Made by a program: the position numbers and the translations under genes. This document shows, piece after piece, positions 1-7,975 of a DNA stretch of 64,000 nt (position 1 is its first letter; every line of letters begins with the position of its first letter). The DNA is taken from contig NZ_MPKW01000023.1 of the NCBI RefSeq assembly GCF_009729415.1, positions 1 to 64,000 on the forward strand, in the 5' to 3' direction. The DNA comes from Mycolicibacterium sp. CBMA 234. GTDB taxonomy: Bacteria; Actinomycetota; Actinomycetes; Mycobacteriales; Mycobacteriaceae. The notes under the pieces are model-generated. The model worked only from the letters and a program-made list of their open reading frames with translations. It was not told the DNA's origin and made no database searches.

Positions 1-102
1 CAGGAAGTTCTTCACAGGACCCACGCAGTGCCATCCACGGGCAAAGCGGTCCGGCAGCGCGCCGGTATCGATCTCGCGAACCCCCGCGGTTTCGGTGCTC
101 AC
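1..102 (-). CDS. kshA: 3-ketosteroid 9-alpha-hydroxylase, oxygenase subunit (5' end only)
   Basis: Only the first 34 codons are in the window; the gene runs off the left edge. KshA is the Rieske non-haem iron oxygenase that, with the reductase KshB, hydroxylates C9 of 3-ketosteroids and opens ring B in sterol degradation. The visible N-terminus (GTG start, then STETAGVREIDTGALPDRF and ARGWHCVG) matches the mycobacterial KshA N-terminus as I remember it. The Rieske motif itself lies outside the window. A GGGAGG ribosome binding site precedes the GTG, and a KstR-type operator lies about 30 bases upstream. It is divergent from the carbonic-anhydrase-like gene, the same arrangement as Rv3526/Rv3525c. 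Confidence 0.85.
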   Translation of the reverse strand, partial: MSTETAGVREIDTGALPDRFARGWHCVGPVKNFL

Positions 103-130
103 CTTGGCCTCCCAATCTGTGCCTAGTAAC

Positions 131-144
131 TAGAACACGTTACA
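131..144. promoter_or_regulatory. KstR-type operator upstream of kshA
   Basis: TAGAACACGTTACA fits the KstR consensus TnnAACnnGTTnnA exactly. It lies in the divergent kshA/hexapeptide-protein region. On the kshA strand the operator end reads GTTCTAG followed by TTA, so it may overlap the -10 element (TAGTTA). KstR is a TetR-family repressor released by 3-oxo-sterol CoA thioesters; its gene is not in this window. Confidence 0.88.
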
Positions 145-199
145 GTTTTTTCGGGGTGGAGCGCAATGCAAGCTTCCCGACCTGCGGTATATCTATGTC

Positions 200-724
200 A
201 TGCCGCTTTACTCCTTCGAGGGCCGGAGTCCGGTCGTCGACCCCACGGCCTTCATCGCCCCCACCGCCACCTTGATCGGCGACGTCCGTGTCGAGGCCGG
301 GGCATCCGTGTGGTTCAACGCGGTTCTGCGCGGCGACTACGCGCCGATCGTCATCCGCAACGGTGCGAACGTCCAGGACGGCTCGGTGCTGCACGCCCCG
401 CCGGGAATCCCCGTGGACATCGGGCCGGGCGCGACCATCGCCCACCTGTGTGTGGTGCACGGGGCGCACGTCGGTGCCGAGGCGCTGATCGCCAACCACA
501 GCACGGTGCTCGACGGCGCGGTGATCGGTCGGCGCAGCTTGGTCGCCGCCCATTCGCTGGTGGTCGCCGGCACCAAGATTCCCGATGAAGTGCTGGTCGT
601 GGGATCGCCGGCAAAGATTCGCGGCCCGATCGCCGGGACCGGCGCCGAGACGTGGATCAACGCCAACCCACAGGCCTACCGCGAGTTGGCTGAGCGGTAT
701 CTGGCCGGGTTGGAAGCGCTCTAA
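200..724 (+). CDS. Gamma-class carbonic anhydrase-like hexapeptide-repeat protein (Rv3525c-like)
   Basis: A 174-aa left-handed beta-helix protein built of hexapeptide repeats across roughly residues 10-135, with repeated I/V-G-x4 turns. The three histidines that bind the metal in gamma carbonic anhydrases appear to be present: one in SVLHAPPG and two in IAHLCVVHGAHVG. The length matches the single-domain family. The M. tuberculosis counterpart Rv3525c also sits divergently beside kshA, so the pairing is conserved. Whether it hydrates CO2 or acts as an acyltransferase-like scaffold cannot be told from sequence. The start is the ATG that opens MPLYSFEG; a longer upstream reading is a shadow frame. 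Confidence 0.8.
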   Translation: MPLYSFEGRSPVVDPTAFIAPTATLIGDVRVEAGASVWFNAVLRGDYAPIVIRNGANVQDGSVLHAPPGIPVDIGPGATIAHLCVVHGAHVGAEALIANHSTVLDGAVIGRRSLVAAHSLVVAGTKIPDEVLVVGSPAKIRGPIAGTGAETWINANPQAYRELAERYLAGLEAL

Positions 725-762
725 GCGCCCGAGCCGACGTTCGGTCGTGCCAGACTGGGCCG

Positions 763-1287
763 ATGAAGCGGACGGTCTTGGTGGTTGCTGGTGTTCTCAC
801 AGCCCTGGCCGGTGCGCCGGCCGCGACCGCGGAACCGCCCAACTTCCCCGACTTGTCGAACTTCGGTGTCGAGACCAACTCCCACCAGACGACGGACGAG
901 GGCACCTCGCGGGTGCTGGTGAAGTTCTCCACGCCCGACGGCCTGTCCTGCGGCATGGGCGCACTCGGCGGTCTGGCGCCATCGGTGCGCTGCTACGGAC
1001 CGGTGCCCGGCATCGAGGATCGGACGCTCAAGATCGACCCCAATGCAGCCACGCCCTGCGATTTCGGGGTGGCCGTGGTTTACACCGCCAACCGGGGAGC
1101 CATCAGCAGCTACCGCGGCGACTGTCCGACCGATCTGTCGGGTGGCGCCCCGCTGGCTCCCGGCCAGAAGGTGACGCTGGGGACGGCTACGTGCGGCGTC
1201 GTCCCAGGCGGCATCACCGCGTGTATCGACAAGGCCGACGGTGGCCATGGTTTCGTCCTGCAACCCGCGGGGTCTTGGGTTTTTTGA
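763..1287 (+). CDS. Secreted hypothetical protein
   Basis: A 174-aa protein starting MKRTVLVVAGVLTALAG, a typical Sec signal peptide with likely cleavage after ATA near residue 23. The mature part is small and soluble with four cysteines that could form two disulfides (in LSCGMG, VRCYG, TPCDFG and ATCGVV, plus TACIDK). I recognise no catalytic motif. It resembles the small exported proteins of about 150-180 aa common in mycobacteria. It follows the hexapeptide gene by 38 bases on the same strand and may be co-transcribed, but it has no evident link to sterol metabolism. Confidence 0.7.
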   Translation: MKRTVLVVAGVLTALAGAPAATAEPPNFPDLSNFGVETNSHQTTDEGTSRVLVKFSTPDGLSCGMGALGGLAPSVRCYGPVPGIEDRTLKIDPNAATPCDFGVAVVYTANRGAISSYRGDCPTDLSGGAPLAPGQKVTLGTATCGVVPGGITACIDKADGGHGFVLQPAGSWVF

Positions 1288-1302
1288 TCGGCCTTTCTGG
1301 CC

Positions 1303-1704
1303 TTATGACGAGCGCGGAGCTTCCCAGAAGGCGCGTAGCGCCAGCAGCTGCCCCGCTTCGTTCGCCCGGTAGGTGAACACGCCTTCGGTTTTGAACTCGT
1401 GCCCGCCGATGTTGGTCACGATGCTGCCAACGTTGGCTTCCTCGTCGCCGCACTGGTACGTCGTCAGGAAGTTGAACTCCAGCTTGTCGGTCGGCGCAAT
1501 CGCCTTGTCCCAGAACGCCGAAATGGCTTCCCGGCTGGTGTGCCCCTTGCCCTCGGGATCGAGGAACGACGGTCCGATCGGGTCTTGCACGATGGCGTCG
1601 TCGGCGAAATTCGCCAGCCAGGCTTCCTTGTCGCGGGCGGCAACGGCATCGCGTGAGCGCTTGCCGGCCAGGTGTGCCGGATGATTCGGGTCGGAAACTG
1701 TCAT
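1303..1704 (-). CDS. SnoaL/NTF2-like fold protein
   Basis: A 133-aa protein beginning MTVSDPNHPAHL. It has the NTF2-like cone pattern: an N-terminal helix pair with RDKEAWLANFADDAIVQDP, then strands ending in TYRANEAGQLLALRAFWE. Family members include ketosteroid isomerases, hydratases and polyketide cyclases. It starts one base past the stop of the LLM oxidoreductase, so it is the last gene of the DUF35-ltp4-ltp3-LLM operon. That suggests an isomerase or hydratase role on a sterol intermediate, which is inference. The longer reading upstream to 1941 lies inside the neighbour and was rejected. Confidence 0.72.
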   Translation of the reverse strand: MTVSDPNHPAHLAGKRSRDAVAARDKEAWLANFADDAIVQDPIGPSFLDPEGKGHTSREAISAFWDKAIAPTDKLEFNFLTTYQCGDEEANVGSIVTNIGGHEFKTEGVFTYRANEAGQLLALRAFWEAPRSS

Positions 1705-1705
1705 G

Positions 1706-2584
1706 TCATTCCTGCCAGCCGGAGTGGATGTGGATGTCGGCGTACCGCTTGAGTGAATCCTTCTTCTTTTCGACTGGTGCGTCAAAGGCCAATCCGTCGA
1801 AAATCCATGGGATGACGATGTTGTCGGTGACACCGGCCGCGGCCAGCTCCCGGTGCCCGTCGACCCCGAACTTGTCGATGCAGACCGCCTGAATCTCGAA
1901 AGGCACGTCGGCCCTGCCGTATTCGGCGCGCAGGGCGTCAAGCTGGGTGACTGTGACGGCGAGCTGGTCGCAGGTCATCATGGCGCTGGTCCAGCCGTCG
2001 CCGATTGTGGCGGCCCGCTTGAGGGCGACGTCGGTGTGACCGCCGACGTAGAACGGGACCGGCTGCGACGGCGCGGGGCTCATCTGCAGCCGCTCGAAAT
2101 CGTAGAATTTGCCGTGGAATTCGACCATGCCGCCGGCCAGCACCAGCTTGATGACCTCGATCATTTCGTCGACCCGCGCGCCGCGCTTGGCATACGGCTG
2201 GCCACACCACTCGAATTCCTCCGGCGCCCAACCGATTCCGACACCAAAGCCGAACCGGTTGCCCGTCAGGTTGGCGACCGAGCCGACCTGACGGGCCAGC
2301 AGCAGCGGGTTCCGCGACCCCAACTTCATGACGTTGGTGTAGAAGCGGATCGTGCTCGTCACCGCGCCCATGGCGGCCGCGGCGATCAGCGGATCGACCC
2401 ATGGCGTCTCGGCGTTCCACATCCGCGAACCGTCCGGGGTGTACGGATAGTCCGCGGCCTGCTTCTCCATGTAGAACAACGAGTCCGGCAGCGCGATCGC
2501 GTCGAACCCGACCTCTTCGGCGGTCTTGGCGATCTCGACGATGTCTTCGATCGGGCCCATCGCCACGCTGACGGTGTACTTCAT
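1706..2584 (-). CDS. LLM-class F420-dependent oxidoreductase
   Basis: A 292-aa luciferase-like TIM-barrel protein. The start at MKYTVSVAMGPIEDIVEIAK lies a few bases after the ltp3 stop; the longer in-frame reading overlaps ltp3. It has the usual LLM features: an N-terminal strand and helix, GFGVGIGWAPEEF near residue 120, and PFYVGGHTDVALKRAATIGDGW near residue 180. Such mycobacterial enzymes normally use F420 rather than FMN. It is the fourth gene of the KstR-controlled operon starting at 5836, so a redox step on a side-chain intermediate is plausible but unproven. M. tuberculosis does not, as I recall, have this gene at this position. Confidence 0.78.
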   Translation of the reverse strand: MKYTVSVAMGPIEDIVEIAKTAEEVGFDAIALPDSLFYMEKQAADYPYTPDGSRMWNAETPWVDPLIAAAAMGAVTSTIRFYTNVMKLGSRNPLLLARQVGSVANLTGNRFGFGVGIGWAPEEFEWCGQPYAKRGARVDEMIEVIKLVLAGGMVEFHGKFYDFERLQMSPAPSQPVPFYVGGHTDVALKRAATIGDGWTSAMMTCDQLAVTVTQLDALRAEYGRADVPFEIQAVCIDKFGVDGHRELAAAGVTDNIVIPWIFDGLAFDAPVEKKKDSLKRYADIHIHSGWQE

Positions 2585-2588
2585 ACGA

Positions 2589-3764
2589 CTACTTGGCCGG
2601 CTTGTCGCTGGAGACGACCCACATCGAGTAATACTGTGCGCCACCGCCATACGCGTGGCCCAGCGCCTTGCGCGCGCCCTCGACCTGGTGGTCGCCGGCC
2701 TTGCCCATCACCTGAATGGCCGACTCGGCGAACCGGATCATGCCGGACGCGCCAATGGGGTTGGAGCTCAGCACACCGCCCGAGGCGTTGAACGGAATCC
2801 TGCCGCCGATGGCGGTCTCGCCGGCCTCGGTCAGCTTCCAGCCTTCGCCCTCCGCGGCAAAACCCAAGTTCTCCAACCACATTGGCTCGAACCAGGAGAA
2901 CGGCACGTAGACCTCGGCGCAGTCGATCTCGTCGATCGGGCTGGTGATTCCGGCGTCGCGCCACAGAGCAGTGGCCGCGTCACGACCGGCCTGCGGGTTG
3001 ACCTGGTCGCGGCCCGAGTAGGCCAGCGGTTCGGTGCGCAGCGCGGTGGCGTGGATCCAGGCCACGGGCTGGCCCTCGGCGACACGGGCGTCCGCAACCT
3101 CTTCGTTGCCGATGACCATGGCGGCCGCGCCGTCCGACGACGGGCAGGTTTCATCGAAACGGATTGGGTCCCATAGCATCTGCGAGGACATCACCTTCTC
3201 GACGGTGATGTCGGGCTGGTGCAGGTGGGCCAGCGGGTTCCTGGCGCCGTTGAGCCGGTCCTTGACCGCGACCATCGCGCCGATATGACTCGGCGCCCCG
3301 GAACGACGGATGTACGCGCGCACATGCGGGGCGAAATAGCCGCCCGCGCCGGCGCCGACGGGCTTGGTGAAGGGCACCGGAATGCTCAACGCCCACATGG
3401 CGTTTGACTCCGACTGCTTCTCCCATGCCATGGTCAGCACCCGGCGGTACTTGCCGGACTTGACCAGGCTGGCCGCGACGATCGCGGTCGAGCCACCGAC
3501 CGAACCGGCGGTGTGCACGCGGATCAGCGGCTTGTTGGTGGCGCCCGTGGCGTCGGCCATGAACAGCTCGGGCATCATGACGCCCTCGAAGAAGTCCGGT
3601 GCCTTACCGACGACGACGGCGTCGATGTCGGCCATGGTGCATCCGGAATCGGCCAGCGCGCGGTCGATGGCTTCGCGCACAAGGCCGTTCATCGACACGT
3701 CCAGCCGTTTGGCGACGTACTTGGTCTGCCCGGTGCCGAGCACGGCGGCGAGATTCTTGGCCAT
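2589..3764 (-). CDS. ltp3: Thiolase-like lipid transfer protein Ltp3 (sterol side-chain aldolase/thiolase)
   Basis: A 391-aa SCP-X-type thiolase-fold protein, strongly like Rv3523. In Rhodococcus, Ltp3 and Ltp4 are needed for degrading C24-branched sterol side chains. The segment where a thiolase carries its nucleophilic cysteine reads VHTAGSVGGSTAI, with no cysteine, so an ordinary Claisen thiolase is unlikely and an aldolase role like that of Ltp2 fits better. The C-terminal glycine-rich loop (NASGGVLSSNPIGASG, near 330-345) is kept. Its start overlaps the ltp4 stop by one base, indicating tight coupling. Confidence 0.88.
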   Translation of the reverse strand: MAKNLAAVLGTGQTKYVAKRLDVSMNGLVREAIDRALADSGCTMADIDAVVVGKAPDFFEGVMMPELFMADATGATNKPLIRVHTAGSVGGSTAIVAASLVKSGKYRRVLTMAWEKQSESNAMWALSIPVPFTKPVGAGAGGYFAPHVRAYIRRSGAPSHIGAMVAVKDRLNGARNPLAHLHQPDITVEKVMSSQMLWDPIRFDETCPSSDGAAAMVIGNEEVADARVAEGQPVAWIHATALRTEPLAYSGRDQVNPQAGRDAATALWRDAGITSPIDEIDCAEVYVPFSWFEPMWLENLGFAAEGEGWKLTEAGETAIGGRIPFNASGGVLSSNPIGASGMIRFAESAIQVMGKAGDHQVEGARKALGHAYGGGAQYYSMWVVSSDKPAK

Positions 3765-4825
3765 CAGTTCGAGCCCTCCAGGACGGCAATCAGATTCTGT
3801 TGCAGCGCAGGACCACTCGTGGCATGAGCCAGCACGCGGTTCGCGGAGCCGTTGAAGATGTGCTCGGCTGCAAAGCCGATGCGCTCCAGGCCGGCCGAGA
3901 ACATCGGGTTGGCGGCCAGCGCGCCGCCTGACGGGTTGATCTTGGTCGACGAGCCCAGACCGATTGCCTCGGTGAGGATCAGCTGCTGGTGGCTGAACGG
4001 CGCGTGCAATTCGGCGACGTCAAACGCGGTGTCGCCGCCTGTGGCGACCTTGGCCGACGCGGCAGTCGAGGTCGACACGGTGAGGTCGCGCGCACCCAGG
4101 ATCGGGGTCTCGATACGGTGCTCGAAACCGGTTATCCAGGCCGGGTTTTCGCGCAATTCCCGCGCCTTGTCGGCCGAAGCCAGCACGATTGCGGAGGCGC
4201 CGTCGGTGATCGGTGCGATGTCGTGGCGGCGCAGCGGATCGGCGAAGAAGGGGCGGTCCAGCAGCTCGGCGACGGAGGCCGCCGATTTCACCGAGTCGGT
4301 GCGGTCGGCAACGGCGAACGAATCCAGTGCCACCTGGGCCATCTGCTCGGCGGTCCACTTGCCTGCGTCGAGCCCGGCCCGGGCCTGCAGCCCGGCCATC
4401 GACACAGCATCCGGCCACAGGGGCGAGACGGTGTACGGGTCGGTCTGCAGGGCCAGCACCCGGCGCAGGTTGCCGGCGCTGCCCTTGCCGAAGCCGTACA
4501 CCAGGGCGGTGTCGACCTCGCCGGTCAGGATTTTGATGTAGGCCTCATACAGCGCCCACGCCGCGTCCATCTCCACGTGTGACTCATTGATCGGTGGGAT
4601 GGCACCGATCGAGTCGATGGCCGAGATGAACGAAAATGCCCGGCCGGCAAGGTAATCCGAAGAACCGGAGCACCAGAAGCCGATATCGGTCTGCTGCAGG
4701 CCCAGTTCGGCATACAGCTTTTGGAAACACGGCATCAGCATCTCGACGCCGTTGGTGGTGCCGTCGGTGCGGCGCACATGCGGGGCACGCGCGAAGCCGA
4801 CGACCGCTACTTCACTGGAAGTCAT
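3764..4825 (-). CDS. ltp4: Thiolase-like lipid transfer protein Ltp4
   Basis: A 353-aa thiolase-fold protein like Rv3522. The N-terminus (SSEVAVVGFARAPHVRR) forms the first beta-alpha unit. The usual cysteine region reads INESHVEMDAAWALYEAY, again without a nucleophilic cysteine. The late loop NPSGGALAANPMFSAG is retained. It lies between the DUF35 gene (9-base gap) and ltp3 (1-base overlap), so the three are probably made as one complex. By analogy with Ltp2-ChsH2, this would be a retro-aldol or related C-C cleavage in sterol side-chain removal, probably of C24-branched phytosterols. The exact reaction is inferred. Confidence 0.87.
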   Translation of the reverse strand: MTSSEVAVVGFARAPHVRRTDGTTNGVEMLMPCFQKLYAELGLQQTDIGFWCSGSSDYLAGRAFSFISAIDSIGAIPPINESHVEMDAAWALYEAYIKILTGEVDTALVYGFGKGSAGNLRRVLALQTDPYTVSPLWPDAVSMAGLQARAGLDAGKWTAEQMAQVALDSFAVADRTDSVKSAASVAELLDRPFFADPLRRHDIAPITDGASAIVLASADKARELRENPAWITGFEHRIETPILGARDLTVSTSTAASAKVATGGDTAFDVAELHAPFSHQQLILTEAIGLGSSTKINPSGGALAANPMFSAGLERIGFAAEHIFNGSANRVLAHATSGPALQQNLIAVLEGSN

Positions 4826-4834
4826 TGGGTCCCT

Positions 4835-5836
4835 TTACAGGTGGTGCTTGTACGAGTCGTAGTCGGCGTCGGGTTCGCCGGATGGTTTGAAGTGCGAGAT
4901 GTTGTCGATGCCAAGGCCCCATTCCTCACGGGCCTTCCACACCGCTTCCACCCGCATGCCCATCCGGACGTCGGCCGCCTCGATCTCGGTGACCAGGTGC
5001 AGGAACGGAATGTCGGCACCATCGAGCAGTACGTAGGCCGCGACGTAAGGCGGCTTGATGCGTTGCCCGGCGAACGGGATGTTGATGATCGCGAACGTCG
5101 TCACCGTGCCGCGGTCGACCAGCTCGACGAATTCGTCGAGCACCATGCCGGTGGCCGCGTCGGCCTCCCTCGGTGGGAACAACACCGGGCCGGGCTTGCC
5201 GTCACGGCCAACCTTGGTGCGGCCGCCGAGCAGCTTGCCCTCCTGCATTCCGCGCAGGAACACCGTCTCGGGATGCGAAGCGGTGTGCTGGATTTCGATG
5301 GACGACGGCACGACCAGCATGGTCACCGGGTCCCGGTCGTCGGCCGGCAATGGTTCAACAGTGTCCTCACCGGGCACGAAGTACGCGATGTCGGTGATGG
5401 CACCGACGGGCTCGTCGACCCAGTGCGCACGGACGCGGTCGCCGGACTTCAGGGAGCCCTCCGGAGCATCGACTGCGTGCAACAGCGGGGTATCGGCACC
5501 GTCGAGCTTGATCAGCGCCCACGCGAACGGCCGCTGCAGCGGCTGCCCTTCCAGGGGCTCCGGCTGCCAGGTCCACGACACCACGGTGCCGACGCTGGAA
5601 ACCGGGACGACCTCGGTCAGGGCCTCGTAGGTGACAGGGTCATACTCGGCGGGAGGTACGTGTACCCGGCCGTCCGAACCGCGGGTGCCGACAATGCGTC
5701 GGCTACGGAGCGCGGTGAAGAACTGACTCAGGACCGGACCTACTGAACGGGTGTAGTCGAATGACAGCTTCAGCGGAGCTGAAAGGGGCGGCTCATGGCC
5801 TGCTATCTGGGCTGGGCTGCTTTGGCTAGCGCTCAC
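4835..5836 (-). CDS. Tandem DUF35 OB-fold protein, Rv3521-like
   Basis: A 333-aa protein with two DUF35/OB-fold copies. Repeat 1 contains FAWALIKLDGADTPLLHAV and a DRVRAHWVDE segment; repeat 2 contains YVAAYVLLDGADIPFLHLV and MRVEAVWKAREE. DUF35 proteins partner thiolase-fold enzymes in acyl-CoA chemistry. Unlike canonical members, the protein has no cysteine at all, so the zinc-ribbon ligands are lost in both copies. I chose the GTG at 5836 (VSASQSSPAQ); the longer frame to 5872 would place the KstR operator inside the coding region. It is the first gene of the operon running through ltp4, ltp3, LLM and SnoaL. Confidence 0.82.
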   Translation of the reverse strand: MSASQSSPAQIAGHEPPLSAPLKLSFDYTRSVGPVLSQFFTALRSRRIVGTRGSDGRVHVPPAEYDPVTYEALTEVVPVSSVGTVVSWTWQPEPLEGQPLQRPFAWALIKLDGADTPLLHAVDAPEGSLKSGDRVRAHWVDEPVGAITDIAYFVPGEDTVEPLPADDRDPVTMLVVPSSIEIQHTASHPETVFLRGMQEGKLLGGRTKVGRDGKPGPVLFPPREADAATGMVLDEFVELVDRGTVTTFAIINIPFAGQRIKPPYVAAYVLLDGADIPFLHLVTEIEAADVRMGMRVEAVWKAREEWGLGIDNISHFKPSGEPDADYDSYKHHL

Positions 5837-5845
5837 GGCTTCGAG

Positions 5846-5859
5846 TAGAACAGGTTCTA
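5846..5859. promoter_or_regulatory. KstR-type operator between the Rv3521-like and Rv3520c-like genes
   Basis: TAGAACAGGTTCTA is a nearly perfect palindrome fitting TnnAACnnGTTnnA. It lies 9 bases upstream of the GTG of the tandem DUF35 gene and about 48 bases upstream of the plus-strand LLM gene, so one site can control both divergent units. Confidence 0.9.
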
Positions 5860-5907
5860 ACAATCGTCGCAAGGTCCGATCTGGACTCGCGAGAAAGGCA
5901 GTCGTAA

Positions 5908-6939
5908 ATGAAGCTCGGCCTGCAGCTCGGATACTGGGGCGCCAAGCCGCCCACCGATCACGCGACGCTTGTCGCGGCGGCGGAGGAAGCTGGGTTCGAC
6001 ACCGTCTTCACCGCGGAAGCGTGGGGCTCGGATGCGTACACGCCGCTGGCTTGGTGGGGTCGCGAGACGACGCGGATGCGGTTGGGTACGTCCGTCATTC
6101 AGATGTCGGCGCGGACGCCCACGGCGTGTGCCATGGCGGCGCTGACCCTCGATCACCTGTCCGGCGGCCGGCACATCCTGGGCCTCGGCGTTTCGGGGCC
6201 TCAGGTAGTCGAGGGCTGGTACGGGCAGAAGTTCCCCAAACCGCTGGCCCGCACCCGCGAGTACATCGACATCCTGCGCCAGGTCTGGGCGCGTGAGGCC
6301 CCGGTGACCAGCGCCGGCCCGCACTACCCGTTGCCGCTTTCGGGCGAGGGCACGATGGGGCTGGGCAAGCCGCTCAAGCCCATCACCCATCCGCTGCGGG
6401 CGGACATCCCGGTGATGCTCGGGGCCGAAGGCCCGAAGAACGTCGCGATGGCCGCCGAGATCGCCGACGGCTGGCTGCCGATCTTCTACTCGCCGCGCAT
6501 TTCCGGCATGTACAACGAGTGGCTCGATGAGGGCTTCGCCCGCCCGGGTGCGCGTCATACCAGGGAGACGTTCGAAATCTGTGCCACCGCACAGATCGTC
6601 GTCACCGACGACCGGCCGATGGTGATGGAGATGATGAAGCCGCACCTGGCGCTCTACATGGGTGGCATGGGTTCGGAGGACACCAACTTCCATGCCGAGG
6701 TGTACCGCCGAATGGGCTACTCCGAGGTGGTCGACGACGTAACCAAGCTGTTCCGCACCGATCGCAAGGACGAGGCGGCCAAGGTCATTCCGGACGAGCT
6801 GGTCGACGACTCGGCGATCGTCGGGAACCTCGACTACGTCAAGGAACAGATCAAGGCTTGGGAGGCCTCCGGCGTCACCATGATGGTCGTCGGCGCCAAG
6901 TCGGTCGAGCAGATCAACCAGCTGGCCGAGTTGGTCTAA
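5908..6939 (+). CDS. LLM-class F420-dependent oxidoreductase, Rv3520c-like
   Basis: A 343-aa luciferase-like oxidoreductase closely resembling Rv3520c. It begins MKLGLQLGYWGAKPPTDH, with TAEAWGSDAYTPLAWWG and RLGTSVIQMSARTPTACAM in the first half and HILGLGVSGPQVVEGWYG following; these are characteristic of F420-binding LLM proteins. The ATG follows an AAAGG-like ribosome binding site. It shares the intergenic KstR operator with the divergent ltp operon, so it is expected to be sterol-induced. The substrate is unknown; a dehydrogenation or reduction of a steroid or side-chain intermediate is plausible. Confidence 0.83.
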   Translation: MKLGLQLGYWGAKPPTDHATLVAAAEEAGFDTVFTAEAWGSDAYTPLAWWGRETTRMRLGTSVIQMSARTPTACAMAALTLDHLSGGRHILGLGVSGPQVVEGWYGQKFPKPLARTREYIDILRQVWAREAPVTSAGPHYPLPLSGEGTMGLGKPLKPITHPLRADIPVMLGAEGPKNVAMAAEIADGWLPIFYSPRISGMYNEWLDEGFARPGARHTRETFEICATAQIVVTDDRPMVMEMMKPHLALYMGGMGSEDTNFHAEVYRRMGYSEVVDDVTKLFRTDRKDEAAKVIPDELVDDSAIVGNLDYVKEQIKAWEASGVTMMVVGAKSVEQINQLAELV

Positions 6940-7012
6940 GTACCTCGGAGCCGGTCGCCACGTCGAAAGCCGAAGTGGCGACCGGACCCAGGCATGGACC
7001 TGCCGACCGACT

Positions 7013-7420
7013 TCAGGATCCCGCGACGACGGGTGCCTCGGCCTTGTTGAACATGTAGTGCGCGATCTTCCACTCACCGTCGATGCGGTTGAGCACGAAC
7101 ACTTCTCGGTTCTGTTCGGCAGTGGTGATGCCTGGCTCCAGTACGGTTACCTGCCCCTCTGAACTCGTCGTCGCGAGCGCCAGATCTCCATCGACCACCA
7201 CGTCGTGGATGGTGAAAGCGACGTCCAGCTTGATTGCGGCGAAAATCTGCCGATAGGACGTCAGGAGCTGGTCGGTACCGGCCGCCGTGGGCAGGTTGTA
7301 CGGATAGAACACACCGTCGGCCGCGTACTGCGCCACTGCGGCGTCAGCATCGGCATTGACCAGCGACGTCGCGTAGCGAGCAAGCAGTTCTCGGATCTGC
7401 GCCTCATCGTCATTGCTCAT
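7013..7420 (-). CDS. SnoaL-like/DUF4440-type protein
   Basis: A 135-aa NTF2-like protein: MSNDDEAQIRELLARYATSLVNADADAAVAQYAADGVF, then a strand region ending in NREVFVLNRIDGEWKIAHYMFNK. This fits the SgcJ/EcaC or DUF4440 group of small cone-fold proteins, which bind small ligands and are sometimes enzymes. A GAAAGGTGAACC leader gives a good ribosome binding site for the chosen ATG. It is convergent with the Rv3520c-like gene and divergent from the MarR gene, which may regulate it. No KstR site is near. Confidence 0.68.
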   Translation of the reverse strand: MSNDDEAQIRELLARYATSLVNADADAAVAQYAADGVFYPYNLPTAAGTDQLLTSYRQIFAAIKLDVAFTIHDVVVDGDLALATTSSEGQVTVLEPGITTAEQNREVFVLNRIDGEWKIAHYMFNKAEAPVVAGS

Positions 7421-7486
7421 GGTTCACCTTTCTTTGTATGTAAATAGTCCGCGTGAGGACAATCGGCATAACGAGTGTTCGGGCGT

Positions 7487-7492
7487 TAGTAT
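7487..7492 (+). promoter_or_regulatory. -10 element of a probable leaderless marR promoter
   Basis: TAGTAT fits the mycobacterial TANNNT hexamer and ends six bases before the ATG at 7499, so transcription would start at the start codon. Confidence 0.55.
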
Positions 7493-7498
7493 TCCGTC

Positions 7499-7966
7499 AT
7501 GACGGGAACGGACGAGGGTCTGTCGCCAGAGCATGAAACCGCCTGGCGGACTTGGTTGCGTGCCCACGCCCTGCTCGTCCGGGACCTCGACGCGGAGCTG
7601 CGGCGGAGGCACGGGCTGACGCTGCTCACGTACGACGCGTTGGTTCAGTTGTCTGAGGCGCCCGACCGACGCCTGCGCATGAAGGACCTGGCCGATGCGC
7701 TGGTCTACAGCACGAGCGGCCTCACCCGCATCGTCGACAACCTTGAACGCGAGGGCTATGCCCGTCGCGATACCGACCCTGGCAACCGCCGCACCATCTT
7801 CGTCACGCTCACGGATGACGGTTTCCGAGCGCTGACAGCGGCCTGGCCCACCCATCTACGTGGCGTGCGTCAGCACTTCGCTGACCACGCCAGCGTTAGT
7901 CAAGCCCGAACGATGGGCGCTGTGTTCCGGCGAGTCGTCGCCGACTTCGAGCCGCCGCGCTCCTGA
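7499..7966 (+). CDS. MarR-family transcriptional regulator
   Basis: A 155-aa winged-helix regulator. The core reads TLLTYDALVQLSEAPDRRLRMKDLADALVYSTSGLTRIVDNLEREGYARR, with recognition helix SGLTRIVDNLE near residues 75-85 and the wing DPGNRRTIFVTLTDDGF after it. The length is typical. It lies 78 bases from the divergent SnoaL-like gene, its most likely target. Its mRNA appears leaderless. The 3' end converges with the TetR gene, leaving 9 bases between stops. Confidence 0.85.
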   Translation: MTGTDEGLSPEHETAWRTWLRAHALLVRDLDAELRRRHGLTLLTYDALVQLSEAPDRRLRMKDLADALVYSTSGLTRIVDNLEREGYARRDTDPGNRRTIFVTLTDDGFRALTAAWPTHLRGVRQHFADHASVSQARTMGAVFRRVVADFEPPRS

Positions 7967-7975
7967 CGGCGATCC

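Noticed and set aside
5837..5872. Longer N-terminus of the tandem DUF35 gene
   Set aside because: It would place the KstR operator within the coding sequence and add residues unlike the family N-terminus.
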